From NCBI RefSeq assembly GCF_003589595.1, contig NW_020654080.1, forward strand, positions 8,566,527 through 8,630,526: 64,000 bases of DNA, in the 5' to 3' direction. The notes beneath the pieces are model-generated. The model saw only the letters and a program-made list of their open reading frames with translations, was not told the DNA's origin and did no database searches. A program made the position numbers and the translations under genes. The stretch is from Hyposmocoma kahamanoa. Taxonomy: Eukaryota; Arthropoda; Insecta; Lepidoptera; Cosmopterigidae. This document shows, one piece after another, positions 30,258 through 42,500 of this stretch. Position 1 is the stretch's first letter; each line of letters starts with the position of its first letter.

Positions 30258-32079
30258 CATCTGCAATCCCCGGCGCTTTGCACTAGAGACTCCACCAATA
30301 TAGAGATGACAATAGACAGTTGACGAGATATCATGAGGCAAGCCACGTCAGCCTTCAACAAACAAACTTTGTTATGATCACGAACGCTCTGTCAAGTTCA
30401 AGAGTTAACTAAATTAAAATGTCTTTCTGCAGATTCCGTAACTTTACCGTGTCTGAAAACCCGGTTAGTTTGGAAAATCTATCGTGACAATGAGACAAAA
30501 AAATAAATGCTAAACGACTATTCTCAATGGCTTCCACATCATAAAATTAATTGGAAAATGCGGTTGTAATTAGCAAAGCAGACGACGTAGCAGAAAAGCA
30601 ACTAAAACCGAGCATAGTTGCGAATGAGGGAGTCGTAATAAATAACGGCGCGGACCATTTGTCTGTACTACCACTTCTTTTTCACTGTCAGACAGTACAC
30701 AGCCGTTTCATGAAATGTTTATTTCTTTTGATCGCTGTCCCTTTTTTGTGTCTTGTTGTTCTGACAACTTGAAATGATGTTTAAATGGGTTTTCATTTAA
30801 CGTTTCTGAATTGCTGAAAATTTAATAACAGCGAAATGCTTTTTCACCTTTGATATCGGTTTATGTTTGGTAGAGATGTTTTAAAAAGGGCTTTTTATTA
30901 ATTAAGTGTTTTTTAATGTCAACTTTCGTGAAAATTACTCTAATGTTTCTAAAAATAAGTTAAAATTTTTAAAAGCGTGATTTTTGTTCCGTGTCTGCAT
31001 CGATTTCAACGTGCGATTTTATACTCATTACTGTAATATTTTAACTTACATAGGTACCTTGTGAAGTGTTCCTCAGGGAGCTTTGGGAGCAGGGAGGCTT
31101 TTGTTCTAAATTTAAATAGCTCAAATTTGAAATCACTTCATCACATTGTTTAACCAAATGTATTTTCTATAAGAACAGTATTAGTGTACAATATTCCGTC
31201 ATATACTAAATATACCTTAATAAATAAACCTAAATTTTCAACTACAACGTAAAGCCTAATTAAGACGTTCATCCCTTATCCTCTAAACATAAAGTGAGTC
31301 AGGTTTTTGTGGCGTGAGTTACACCTTGGACAGAAGCCAAATTCGGTCGCGAATTTTGTAACAGATTATAAACTAGAACAATTGTCACGCTTAGTACCAG
31401 TGAAGTTGTTGTGTAGGTTGTTACGTATTATTTAATTAAGTCGTGAACATTGCGATCAAATTAGTAATAAATGTTACGAATGAAAATGTTGGAAATTTGT
31501 TAACTATGAATTCTAAAAGAAGTTACTTATCTAACTTATAATATGACCCGCCCTATAAGCAAATCGACGTTAACTGAGAGATCAACAAAATTTTTATATG
31601 AAAACTTTTATGCAGAAAATGTTTAAGAATACGATGAGCGGACAGTATAATATACATACTTTAAATAATAAATATCTATTCGGCTGTTGTCTGATCACAC
31701 ACGTTGCACTGATCCCAAAGTAAGTAACTACAGCATGGCTACTGAAACGTTTTTGGTTAGTTATACGTTTATTTTAGTCTGGTAGAAGCTAGGTAAGAAA
31801 TAGAAAAAACTAGACAATTTACAAAGCATCTATTACAGGAATAATAATAACGAATATAACAATTTAAACACTAGCTCAGGGTAAAAGTATGCATTGCGAA
31901 TAATGTAAACGAGCCAAAAATTTTTACATAATTTGCTTAGAATCTATTAAATGTTCGAAAAATATAAAAAATGCGAATATACCGTGAGTTCGCGTACACT
32001 AAACGAGTTCCATTTACACTGTTTAATTTGGAAAACCCCTACCATGCCGTTCGGTGACTCGCATTGGATGAAAAATGAT
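30258..32079. other. No named gene; possible transmembrane frame at 30551-30772
   Basis: The frame 30551-30772 (plus) has codon use that looks coding, a polar 45-residue front ('SKADDVAEKQLKPSIVANEG') and one hydrophobic segment 'CLFLLIAVPFLCLVVL' right before the stop, as in the front of a type II membrane protein. It lacks an in-frame ATG before the hydrophobic part and a stop lies just upstream. An S1 SINE tail is at 31696-31732 (minus). The rest is AT-rich. Confidence 0.25.
31696..31732 (-). mobile_element. SINE S1 tail fragment
   Basis: 'ACTGATCCCAAAGTAAGTAA' is the reverse complement of the S1 3' end. Confidence 0.5.
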
Positions 32080-32289
32080 AATAAATAACGCACACACTCA
32101 ACATAGCCCCGCACTAGGGAAACCCTGTGTCGCGGGTGCCATGGACACACACATAGACAACCACAAATTACACCCAAACTCACGAGAGAAATAATTGTAG
32201 GCCATACAACTATTTCTCTCGGCCCGGGAATCGAACCTGGGACCTCTGCGTGGCAGTCCGGCATGGTAACCGTTCGGCCACGGAGGCAG
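32080..32289 (-). mobile_element. tRNA-derived SINE, family S2, full-length
   Basis: On the minus strand the A-box 'TGGCCGAACGG' and B-box 'GGTTCGATTCCC' are intact and the body runs through 'CCATGGCACCCGCGACACAG' to 'GTGTGCGTTATTTA'. This is the closest of the copies to the 24015 reference. Confidence 0.9.
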
Positions 32290-34314
32290 TTAATGATGAC
32301 CAGGTAGTTCGGTTTTCAGGCAGTGCGCACGTTAGTAGCGGACAGATAGACCACGCCGTTGTAGTTGAGAAAGCCGAAAGCTGAAGAATCGCAGTTTGGC
32401 GTTTTTACACTGATCACCGTATGTTATTTAAATTATAATTACTGTTCTTCTTTAAATGTAGAAAATGGGTTCCAGTTTACTATTAACTGGCACAGATCTA
32501 ACCTTTTTGGAATTTTAGAAAAATGTTAAGATATGTTCTTGGTCCCGCCAACAGAACAAAATGACTGAGCGCCGACCTTGCACTGCTCCAGCGATCCATT
32601 AAATTAAATCAAAATGTATTACTAAAACTAGTTACATAAGAATTATGATGATATACTAACAAAATATGGATTATTTTTTACCTGAAATAAATTATATTAT
32701 TATTATTATAAAGCAATTGTGTAATGGAAATCGAAAAACAACGACGCTACGGACCACAAATAGCCAGACCCGAGACAATATAAAAAAGTTACTATTTCTA
32801 CATTCACCCGGGACTTCAGAGATGGCGAAACCATGAAAACCGATGTGCAAACTACTGGAACATATACAAAATTTTAAAAATCTCTATATAGTCGAGGCAG
32901 CTATTTATGGAAATTGCTCTAAATAACTTAAAAATGAAACCTCATCTCGTTCAAAATTCAGATAATAGCACCCACAAAGTTTTGTCATCATTTAATAAAT
33001 ATCAAACGTTGATCAAAACAGAAATGAATACGGCAACTTCATGCGGGACCAAAAAGTTTTTTAATAACAACTCGGTGACGATTCGAATTATGAATTTCAT
33101 TTTAACTCTTGCTCTTTTGAAAAATATTCTCATAGCCGTAATGTGGGAAATTGGACAGGAAATATGTGGTTTGATATTGAAGTGTTAAAAGCCTAATATT
33201 GCTACCAATAATGCCTTATTGAAGAAGACTAAAGACCCATGTTTCATTGAATGCTATGGTAGAGAAGATTGTAGGTTGAATGTTTGTAACTGGCAACAAG
33301 CTTAAACTCAAGTGTAGAGACATAGGTATGGCACTACGTAATTAGCGGCAGCCGATAGGTACTTAAGAAAGTAAAGCGGCGACTCCAGTATCTGACTTGA
33401 AGCAAAGTATAATTAAGTTTATTGACTATCGTAGAGTACAACGTCATAATATTCAATAAATTTAATATTACAATTATTATAGCGACATCTTTAGTCAGCC
33501 GCGGTTGTAACTTTTTTTAAATAATATCACATGGGCGTGCACACATAAATGTAATAAGTCAGTCAGTAATTTAAACACAGTGATAGTTATGTGAGTCAAT
33601 TGTAATGATAATAATAATTGTAAATGTAACTAAATGTCAAAATAATAATAATTTGAATAACGTCAAAATAAACAGTTATACAAATGCCAAGAAAAAGACA
33701 ATGAATTTAGGGATTCGATTACCAACAAAATTTCAAGAAAAAGAAATAATTTCGTCTAGTAAGCTTTTGGCGAAAACCTTACCAGACAATCATACCTCGC
33801 TTTGTAAAGCCTTACAGAATAGATGAAAATCCTTCCAACGTTCTCTGACCCTCAATGCGTCATTAACTAGTCGAAATTTACTCTCGTGGGGTAAATGGAC
33901 CGCTGCGATTTATAATCTGTTACCTCTGGGAGTAATAACTTAAACTTAGGCTTTCCTCGAAGATGGATTCAGCACTTATCTTATTAGATATCTTCTCAGG
34001 TAAAATTTTTAAAAGAAGATTTTTTATATTTCTTTTCAATTATAGTAAGCACTAGTTATTTAGTGAGTCTTAAATATATTTTGTAATTTTCTTTTTAATT
34101 TATTAATCCACGACGCAAAACCAGGAGTGTAATAAGTTTCAAGCCTTTGGTTGTGTATGTGTGGGTTTGTCTGTCTGTAGCATCATAGCTTAAAAACTAA
34201 TGGATTAGTCTTAAAGCATCTGTTTTTATTTCAAGGCTAATTAATCGGGTTCTTAGCTATGTTTGACAAATCTGTTCAGCTACTTTTAGGTCGTAAGCTT
34301 TTTGCCAGTTACTA
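32290..34314. other. No gene recognised apart from a SINE
   Basis: The frames at 32907-33188 and 33605-33826 are AT-rich (Asn/Lys/Ile-heavy) and show no family motif. Confidence 0.3.
32722..32860 (-). mobile_element. tRNA-derived SINE, family S1
   Basis: The minus strand reads 'GCACATCGGTTTTCATGG', 'CCCGGGTGAATGTAGAAA', then 'TATTGTCTCGGGTCTGG', collinear with 2010-2130. The A-box end is lost. Confidence 0.75.
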
Positions 34315-34700
34315 TAGGGATGTCAGTCATAAAATTAATATTTATTTTACTCAGATCATTGGGCGGGCGTCTGGGCAAAAAATCCCGATTGTCAGTTGAA
34401 AACAAGTTAACCACCATCTACAAAACAGTCCTCAAACCGACTTGGAGTTATGGGTTGCAACTCAGCAAGTATGTCAAACTTGGAGATATTACATCTGAAA
34501 ATCCCTACTATCAAACAGGAGATAAGTAGCATGACAAAAGCCTATAAGGACAGAATCTTACAATATGAAAACAGGCTTACGCTAGCTCTGACTGAACCTA
34601 AGTAACAGACGATTGAAGAGGCGCCACATGTAGGACCAAAGGAAGGAGAAATTGAAAAGACGAAGGCAGCCTAACACAGAGAGGGCGAGACTAACACGCC
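34315..34700 (+). mobile_element. Jockey-type LINE ORF2 C-terminal fragment
   Basis: The plus frame reads 'LSVENKLTTIYKTVLKPTWS' then 'YGLQL', followed in shifted frames by 'IPTIKQEISSMTKAYKDRIL' and 'RRLKRRHM'. These are the consecutive blocks found between thumb and C-terminus in Jockey ORF2 proteins. The upstream catalytic part is missing and frames are broken. Confidence 0.7.
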
Positions 34701-35172
34701 TAATAGATCACAACGAAACATGGTTCATGGACCGATCGCACGTTGCAAAAGGCATACTAACAAAGAATATTTACACTTGTTCGTTCAACTTGAAATTTGG
34801 TAATATTTATCTGATGCTGCCACCAGGATTGCCTACAGACTGCCCAATACCTCAATCACTTACGGTAGAACTATCATGTTTTGGCATTTAATTGGTCTCG
34901 ACGAGTTGTTAACTTACAAGTGGTGTAAGTTAACAACTTGCTTTTTGGAGTATACTGTTTTATATCGGGGTTCTTTAAAGAAGGATGGCGACATCCTGTG
35001 TGTTTTGTGACCTAGTGTTTTTGACGACGTGCATTAAAGAGGCCTATCAATACTTGTGATTCATTATCATAGCATAAATTAAAACGTTAAATTCTATTAG
35101 CAAAGTCCATGAACGGCTCTTCGTTGATTTTAAAATTATTGGATCAGCTTTCGCCATCCTTTTTAATTTAAG

Positions 35173-35386
35173 TTTTTTTTTATAATACTACACGACTGGA
35201 CGAATTAAGTCGTGTACGTGGTGGTAAGCAATACGTCAGGTCATAAGCAGTTGCAGTGACACTCAGAGCTTCGAATCACTAAGACCTGTGGGACACCGCC
35301 ACTGAGACTGTTACCATAAGATATAAGTTGACAAGTCCTATGTGTCTGTAATTTCCCCAGTAAGTTTACCCTTTTAAACCGGAACG
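35173..35386 (-). repeat. Interspersed repeat C, minus copy
   Basis: It runs from the A-rich end to about the middle ('CCTTTTAAACCGGAACG' on the plus strand) and then meets a plus-oriented end fragment. Confidence 0.75.
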
Positions 35387-35427
35387 GACGACTTGTTCGT
35401 GCTGTCCCTCGATATCACAAAAAAACT
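35387..35427 (+). repeat. Interspersed repeat C, plus end fragment joined to a minus copy
   Basis: 'GACGACTTGTTCGTGCTGTC' to 'CGATATCACAAAAAAAC' is the family's A-rich end in the orientation opposite to the adjoining copy. Such head-joined fragments can arise by twin priming or by rearrangement. Confidence 0.65.
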
Positions 35428-36061
35428 TAGAAATACATAAACAATCTATCTTTCTATTAGACTACTAGACAAAAGAGCTTTTTTATCAGATAATACATAT
35501 AAAAACTATTGCAATTATTCATTTGTTTAACTGTAATAGATTGTTAAAGTTTCATAGAACTTAGCAAGTTAAGTAAAACACACCTTTTTGTTATTATGAA
35601 TCTCTTATCAGAACAACCAAAGAGAAACTAAGTATGAAGAAACCAAGTATAGGTAAAACCAAAAACCCAATACCAAGTTACGGTCTAGTGAAAGGCGATA
35701 GTTACAAAGTTTATAGGTTTTCTACTTTAGTAAATACGAAACGGGTTTTGCACTAAGGAGATTGGAGGTTGGAAGACGGCCAAATACGGAGTCTTCTGTC
35801 TACTATTTGAACTCGTGAAAGTCTGGAAAATTCGTCGCACTAATTTATTAGAAGAAAATAATTCGCCTGGAAAGATATTATATTATATATAATGGGAGTT
35901 TTCTAGTAAATCTCTAGATCAAATTCTATTATCCGTTTTGTAAAAAAAAAATCATTTCCAAAGTAATAATAAGGAGACTTTTTCGATGCTAAACAATACG
36001 TATGTGCGTATTATATTTACATATATTTTGTATATTGCGTGATGCACTTAATTAAATATTT

Positions 36062-36345
36062 AGTAGCAGTAGAGCTCCTTGTGAAAGAGCTCGTCCAGGG
36101 AAATACAGCCACTTTACCTATTTCTGCCGCCAAACGGTAATGTGATCATTACTGCGTTACGGTTTTGAAGAGGAAGGGTGCTGGTGAAGTTATACACACA
36201 TGAGATTTGTCAACTTATGTTCTCGTATCAGTATGACAGGCGCACTGGCAGTGTCTATCAGATCTTTGCGATTTAAAGCTCTGGGTGGCACTGCAACTGC
36301 TATGGACCGAGTCGTTTTTGTATTTGCTTTGTATCATAAAAAACC
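36062..36345 (+). repeat. Interspersed repeat C, near-complete copy
   Basis: The full 5' start 'GTAGCAGTAGAGCTCCTTGT' is present, and there is a small deletion near the 3' end ('GGACCGAGTCGTTTTTG'). Confidence 0.85.
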
Positions 36346-36479
36346 TACATAAAAGTGTAACACTGTTTTATTTGAATAAAAATTCAAATTGTGTTTGATA
36401 TCGTTTATTTTCAAGTTTGAATTTGTACAAAGCTCACTTGCTTTCTTTTTGTTTCATTTAAATGTAATATTAAGCTACA

Positions 36480-37420
36480 ATTGCCAATAAAATAAATAAA
36501 TAAAAGCAAATTTATTCGTCATCATCATCATCATCACCATCATCGTCATGCCAAGTCCAGAAGGATTTTCACACTTACCAGCCCACACCCACAACCCAAC
36601 CCTTACCACGCACATTCATTCCCATTCAATTAAGCCTCTGTTTCTTGAGATACAGGTTTTACCAGTTCAAGTGTCAGTGTCGTCATTTGCTACTTCCTGT
36701 TCCACTTTCTGTAAGTAATTGTATTTCTGAAATCGCTGTATAATTCGTGATTGTAATTTTTGTACAATTTTGTGGAAATAAATAAATTTATTATTATTAT
36801 TATTTATGTCCACTGATTACATAAGCCTACGCCAAAGAACGCCCCAGGGACATATATACAGTAATAATAGTTTTGAACATATTATATTATAATATTTAAA
36901 TATTCAATTAAGTATTATTGAATCGAGAACATGTAGTAACTGTATTAGAAGCGATACCATCAGATCGACCTGTGGATTTTCAGCTTAAGTCGACTTATTG
37001 CTACCGGCCCTAGTTTTGCAAGTAGCCGCTATTGTGTTGCTATCGCTAGTAAGAGATATTTAGTATCAGTATTAGTGGCTAGGTTCCTCTTTGTTGCGTT
37101 GTTACTTTGATACGGTTGTTTATGAAACTAGTTACTTGGGGTATAGAACATCTAATATAAACAAGTCTAATAAGAACAAGTCTCTGGTATTGTGTTTATG
37201 GATTTATCTAATTTTATGTAAGTATTTTTTTAAGCGAGTTGCGAAATTCTAAAAAAAGATAAATATTTTTTAGGCGGCGATACAAGCGTCTACAATGAGT
37301 TTGTTATAGTTTTAGACGGTATCAACAGTGTAAAATATTTACCAGGCAATTATTAATTCTTCTATCTTTTGTTCCATGACTAATTCATAATATTTATGTT
37401 ATATTAGTTAGTTAGTTATA
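36480..37420. other. Probable retroelement 3' UTR with CAT repeats, then unannotated
   Basis: The segment 36516-36545 is a CAT-repeat run. 36560-36805 is GC-richer and ends in 'GGAAATAAATAAATTTATTA', resembling a LINE tail, but no protein remnant supports this. 36806-37420 has nothing recognisable. Confidence 0.3.
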
Positions 37421-37551
37421 TTATTTTATATGTATGTTAGTTTGTAAGGTATGTATCAATAATAATAATATGTATGTTAGTCTGTAAGGTATTTGTTATA
37501 TGGGCCTTAGTTGCCTGAATGAATAAATAAATAAATAAATAAATATTTTAC
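37421..37551 (+). mobile_element. LINE 3' tail
   Basis: 'GGGCCTTAGTTGCCTGAATG' is followed by AAAT repeats (37521-37551). A 25-bp segment 'TATGTATGTTAGT.TGTAAGGTAT' is tandemly repeated just before. It is related to the minus copy at 7850-7990. Confidence 0.6.
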
Positions 37552-37800
37552 TTAAGCTGGCGTGCATGAAAGGAGCCTCTTCGGAATACCGCACTATACT
37601 ATATTATACTACCTAACAATCGGCGAGTACGTTACGCCGATTGGGAAATCCTTTCATCACAATGGCAAACATGTCCCACACTGTGAGTGTGTATGCCATC
37701 GATGCGATAAGAAAAACTTTCGTACAAAAATAAAAATATTTAAATATATCGCTCTAAGCGGTGACAACTCTGTGCGGTAACGAAAGAAAGCGCAGCGTTA

Positions 37801-38709
37801 AGCCGCGTTCCCATTATGTCGTGACGATAGATAGTGCTGCAGTTTAAAGTGTCTGCAGCAATGAAGTTGTTCACACAGAGAACAACACGATTAATTCTCG
37901 TTCACGACGTTTTTGACGTTACGACGACAAACTGTCGTGACAATGGGAAGATGTAGAACGACACTCGTCAGACGATTTATCCGCTCACGCGATGCGCTCC
38001 TCCTGCCGCAAAAAGGCGGCTATTTGGTTTCGCAAATTAGAAAAGCATTCAGTTTAAATACAAGTTTTTATAAATAAAAATTATTATTCTGCATTGCTAA
38101 ATAAATACCCTCCGTACTACCAACAAAAACATCTCAAATAAAACGCAGTAATACACCGCAAATCCTGCACTTAAAAAGCACTAGTGAAATTTTTGGTGTA
38201 CTTGGATAAATATGATAATATTCCGTTTGAGTGGTTCTAACGTTTACCATTAAATTACTCCTTAAAGTATAGTTTATAAACATTTATATTCAGGGCAAAC
38301 TTAAAAAACGCTACTTACGGTATGTTTTCAATAAATAAATACCGAAATCACCAGCCCAAACAATAACACACACGATTGTCGTGACGTATTTTTGAAGTTG
38401 TTTATTTTTTTAAATGACGGACCCAGGCATTAAAAACTTTATGGTTTGCTAGAGTAGTTACCGAAATAGCAATTAATATTAGTTCTTTTACCTGTTACAA
38501 CTTCGATATCCGATAAATCGGTATAAAATCATCACCAGCACCTCTAGGTGTGGTATGCGTCTACGGCTGCATGTATCGCGTGAGCGGATGTAAAACGTCA
38601 CGATAAAAATGTGACGACAGATAATCACACCTTCAAACGATCCTGTCCTGCAAACGACAAGGCGGCTGTCGTGAACCTATAAATTGTCGTCACGATCTAG
38701 TGGGAACAG
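37801..38709. mobile_element. DNA transposon/MITE cluster with GCGTTCCCATTATGTCGTGACG-type ends
   Basis: The left end 'GCGTTCCCATTATGTCGTGA' recurs inverted at 37934-37954 ('TGTCGTGACAATGGGAAG') and at 38684-38705 ('GTCGTCACGATCTAGTGGGA'). A related right end, 'CGATATAATGGGAACGCGCC', is at 39857-39876. An inner inverted pair, CCGCTCACGCGAT (37980-37992) and ATCGCGTGAGCGG (38574-38588), lies inside. It looks like overlapping copies of one non-autonomous family. No transposase was seen. Confidence 0.6.
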
Positions 38710-39479
38710 CTAGATACGGAACGACCTGCCCCCGCCGATCCGTAGTCTGCAATCAGAGAAAACGTTTAAGGATAAATACAAAGTGTACCTACTGAACGCA
38801 CAAATCCAAGACACAATTTCTTAATTGCTATTTATTTTTACTTACCAAATGGTTTTCTACGCTCGGCATATGTGACACCTGCGGCAGTCAGTTCCTTTGC
38901 TTGTTAGATTTTTCTCCTTCTTTTCTTTTTACTTTTTTACAAGCTTGATTACCGGGTTTCAGGTGGGGATCTTATCGTTTTGTTATTTTAATTTTAGTTG
39001 TTTTTCTTTCTGCAATATAAACATATTTACAATTAATTATTGGGAATCAATATTGTTTCATTATAATTCATTATTAATACATCAATGTTTATTATAAATT
39101 CAATTTATATAATAATATAATGGTTTGGAAAATACTTACCCAAATGTTTATATTGAAAAAATGCATTACGAAAGTGCACTATTCTGCTGCGTCATACACT
39201 CCGGCGAGCGACGCGAGCGTCGGTTTGGGTATGCAAGAGATACGCATCGGAACAGGTTGTTGCCTATCAAAAAGTCACCCACACCCGCACCCCGCTTCGA
39301 TCTCCTGTATCGTCCGCGCGGACGCCACACTTCACAAAACTAGACATTATCCATTTATTATCATTTACGTATTTCTATATAGTTATATGTACAACATTGT
39401 TATATTTATATTTATTATTGTATTATTATTACTATTTCTATTACTCTCGTAGGTTTGCTATCTCTTTAGGTTTATTTAT
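38710..39479. other. No clear feature; possibly the body of retroelement F
   Basis: Because repeat F starts just after this and lies between two ends of the same MITE family, 38880-39480 may be more of the same retroelement. The GC-rich segment 39195-39335 is the best candidate for a coding remnant but shows no motif I recognise. Confidence 0.3.
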
Positions 39480-39753
39480 TTTTCGGTTTGATTATCATTG
39501 TCAGTGACTCACTCGCCCGGGCTTGCTGAAAATCAGTGCCACGACGCGGTAAACAAACCGGTTGTGGCTAAAGCTGAGCAAGTCCCGTTTGCACTAGTCG
39601 CGACGCGCATGACGATGAATTACCTGCATATTTTGTACTATTATTGTTCCTCAATGTCCTTTTGTTTTTATTATTATTTTTGTTTTTTGTTTATATGCGT
39701 GTTTGTGATTGTGCAATAAATGGCTTTCTATTTCTATTTCTATTTCTATATAA
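39480..39753 (+). mobile_element. Retroelement 3' end, repeat F, copy 2
   Basis: It is collinear with the reverse complement of 11790-12000 and ends in a CTATTT hexamer tail (39727-39750), the type of tail left by LINE reverse transcriptases. Confidence 0.65.
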
Positions 39754-39769
39754 CAGTCGTTCAACGAAC

Positions 39770-39876
39770 GTCTACAGTACAGTCACGACGGATGGTTGAG
39801 ATAATGGGAATCGGCTAGACGCGACAGTCATCCAACGAGAAATAAAACCTTACGATATAATGGGAACGCGCCCTAA
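39770..39876 (-). mobile_element. MITE end related to 37801-38709
   Basis: The reverse complement begins 'GGGCGCGTTCCCATTATATC', matching the left end at 37803. It may be the other terminus of one long element or a separate partial copy. Confidence 0.55.
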
Positions 39877-40818
39877 ATATTAGCACGATGCAAAACGTAG
39901 GAGCGGGGGTGGGGATCGTCAGGAAGGACGTTTACACTTTTGAACTTAACACAGATCTAAAAATTGTCAAATAATACAACAAAAACTTATAAGTTTATTT
40001 TTGATAAATTGATGAAAAAATAGATTTCTCACAGATGGCGCTACGGCAAAAAGTATAAAAAATGTTTATACCCCCTACATCGTAAATTGGTATTTTCATT
40101 ATGGTGGTATGATTATGAATTAGAAATGGATTGCGATTCGAGTTTACACAAAAAGTATTTTCGTCGACAACGACTTGTTTCAGTCTTTTTAACATTACAT
40201 TACAAAGTAAAATAAATTGTTATTGGATTAAATATATTCTTTTGAAAAAACACATTTGGATCGCCCGGACAGGGTAGATATTTCAATTTACTACAAATCG
40301 CCATGCCTTTTCTAAAATCTCGAGGAATGTTTTTTCATTCACTCTATATTTTTAGTAAATCTTTTTATTGCCTCCATTTTTCGCGCGCAAACATAAATAA
40401 AACCAACAGACAAGCGCTGCAATTCTGCAATGAATAGCGCGTGCGGCCCACGCTCAATCCCGTGTGGTCAAAGCGAGATTATTTATACGAGTGACACACA
40501 TACAAGTCACGATTACTACCTTTGTATGTACCATTAGTATAATTGGAGAAGTAGGCCTATTCGGTGATTCTGTATTGACGCGTCGCTTTTATATCGCTTG
40601 GGGCGTAGGGTTATCACCTTATTGTTTTAGTTCTTTTTACTACTTAATTTCGGTGGCGATTTTTATAATTTCAACATTCTGGAATATTACCGTGAAGAAT
40701 TGTTAGTGTAGTATCATGAAATATTACTTAATGTTTTAGAATAATATACTCGAAAACTTTAATAATGAAATTGTCGCGGGAATTATGTAGAGAAGTCATA
40801 ATTTGAAAAAAGTAAGAC
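39877..40818. other. No gene recognised
   Basis: 'CACAGATGGCGCTACGGCAA' at 40029-40048 recurs at 60817 (plus) and, inverted and shorter, at 44085-44104. 40597-40640 resembles 61097-61140. The short frame at 40464-40706 has no motif. Confidence 0.3.
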
Positions 40819-40989
40819 TTAGGGTCGTATTCTAGAACTCTACTCAATGCTCAAGTCAGGATTGCACTGGCAATACAAGCACTGGAAATACGACCCTAAT
40901 GGCAGGGACTTGAGTATGATTTCGAGTGCTTTAAACCATACTCAAATCCTGACTTGAGCATTGAGTAGAGTTCTAGAATACGACCCTAA
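40819..40989. mobile_element. MITE with perfect 45-bp terminal inverted repeats
   Basis: The left arm 40819-40863 (TTAGGGTCGTATTCTAGAAC...) and right arm 40945-40989 are exact reverse complements over 45 bp. The 81-bp centre holds a further 'ACGACCCTAA' and an inverted 'GAGTATG/CATACTC' pair. No direct target repeat could be decided; TTA on the left faces TAA on the right. Confidence 0.85.
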
Positions 40990-41417
40990 GTGTCTTATGA
41001 AATAGAAATGCAATACTGAATAATTTTGAATTTGCAGCACTCTTATAAACACAACAATAAACACGTCTATTTAATGTCATTTTAATACCGAGCAAATGAT
41101 TCTGGTCTATAATTAATGGAGCGTTCGACCCGCGCTATGCAACGCGAGTGTCGCCCAAGATTATGCGAATGTGAGTGTCCGTACAAGGCACGCGGCGGGT
41201 GTGCACGCATATAAGCCACGCTGCTACATTTAACGGAGTTACACTACTTACTTGTCTTTTTACACTATGTTTGTACGGTGTTGGACTCCTTATTTTAATG
41301 TACTGTGCATATAATTATACATATTACTTATGCATATAATATACGTATTATTACAAAAGCTTAGGCTAGGTTAGTAAAAAGTTAGGTTTCTAAATGTAAA
41401 CAAACCGTAAAGAAAAG

Positions 41418-41695
41418 TTTTTTTATAATACTTAGTGACTGGTTAGGTGTAGTGAGTGGTAAGCGACACGCCTACTCATAACAGCTGCCGTTTAGAGCTG
41501 TATATCGCAAAGATCTTATGGGCATTGTCACTGCGTTCGTCATCCAGAGATACAAGTTGACAAGTCCCATGTGCCTGTTATTTCACCAGCACCCTTACTC
41601 TTCTAAACTGGAACGCAGTAATGCTCATATTACTGCAGAAATAGGTACTGTGGCAGTTCTTCCCGAACTCTTTCACAAGAAGCTCTAGTGCTACT
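41418..41695 (-). repeat. Interspersed repeat C, near-complete copy
   Basis: This minus-strand copy runs from A-rich end to the 5' start ('AAGAAGCTCTAGTGCTAC' on the plus strand). Confidence 0.8.
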
Positions 41696-42079
41696 ATTTT
41701 GTGAGGCGTTACCTATTTACGTAAAATTATAATGAACTTTTTCAAAATGGTTCTAAATATATGGTAACATTTTCAAGTGTACTAAATACATAATATAAAT
41801 ACAATATTTAAATAAACATTATGAATGACACGTATCACAACTTTCCTGCGATAAACAACCTAAAATCCAGCCTTTAAAAAGATGACAGCTAATAACGTGC
41901 GATCAAATTAAAGAGTACAGCAGTAATACGACGCATGAAACTCATTACTGAATATTGTACTTGATCAGTTAACCAACTGACAACTGAAGTTTGTTTACTT
42001 TTAGTTACAGTCCCGGCACGCTATTGCCGTTTTGACGGATTACAATAGTGAGGTCAAATGTCGATTCATTATCGAAAAT

Positions 42080-42500
42080 CAGTACAGAGTACTAAAAAAA
42101 ACCGACCTCAAAAGTACGTGGAATTACGTCTATTTGCTAAGTTTGATTAAAATATCCCCTAGTTCGCTACTATACAGGACTTGACACTGGAGATAAATAA
42201 AAAAAACGCCTTGAATTGGAGAAATAGCAAAATCAACCATTAAAATAATTGCTCCTAAATTAAAGTTAGGCGCTATTATATAAACATGAATCTTCATGCG
42301 TGAACAGCCACCTTTAGAGGTGGATGATTTTCTTCAAAATAAAATGGGACCACTATGGAAGTACCCCCTTTCCCACAAAAAAAGAATTATGTTGGTTCAC
42401 AAATACCGGAGTTATTGCGTAACATACATACAAAAAAAAGAAAAAAAAGAACATACACTCGAATTGAGAACCTCCTCCTTTTATGAAGTCGGTTAAAAAT
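42080..42500 (+). mobile_element. Repeat D (MITE-like), longest copy, nested in a mariner-like element
   Basis: It starts 'AAACCGACCTCAAAAGTACG' and ends 'TATGAAGTCGGTTAAAAA', showing the short inverted ends. It contains 'CCCCTAGTTCGCTACTATAC' and a C-rich insertion absent from shorter copies. Confidence 0.7.

Noticed and set aside
37521..37551. CRISPR-like or satellite array
   Set aside because: It is a simple AAAT tail; no spaced direct repeats of CRISPR type exist anywhere in the window.
39120..39452. 110-codon and 72-codon overlapping plus frames
   Set aside because: The front part is GC-rich and might be retroelement coding, but I could not match it to any ORF2 motif; the rest is Ile/Leu/Tyr-rich noise.
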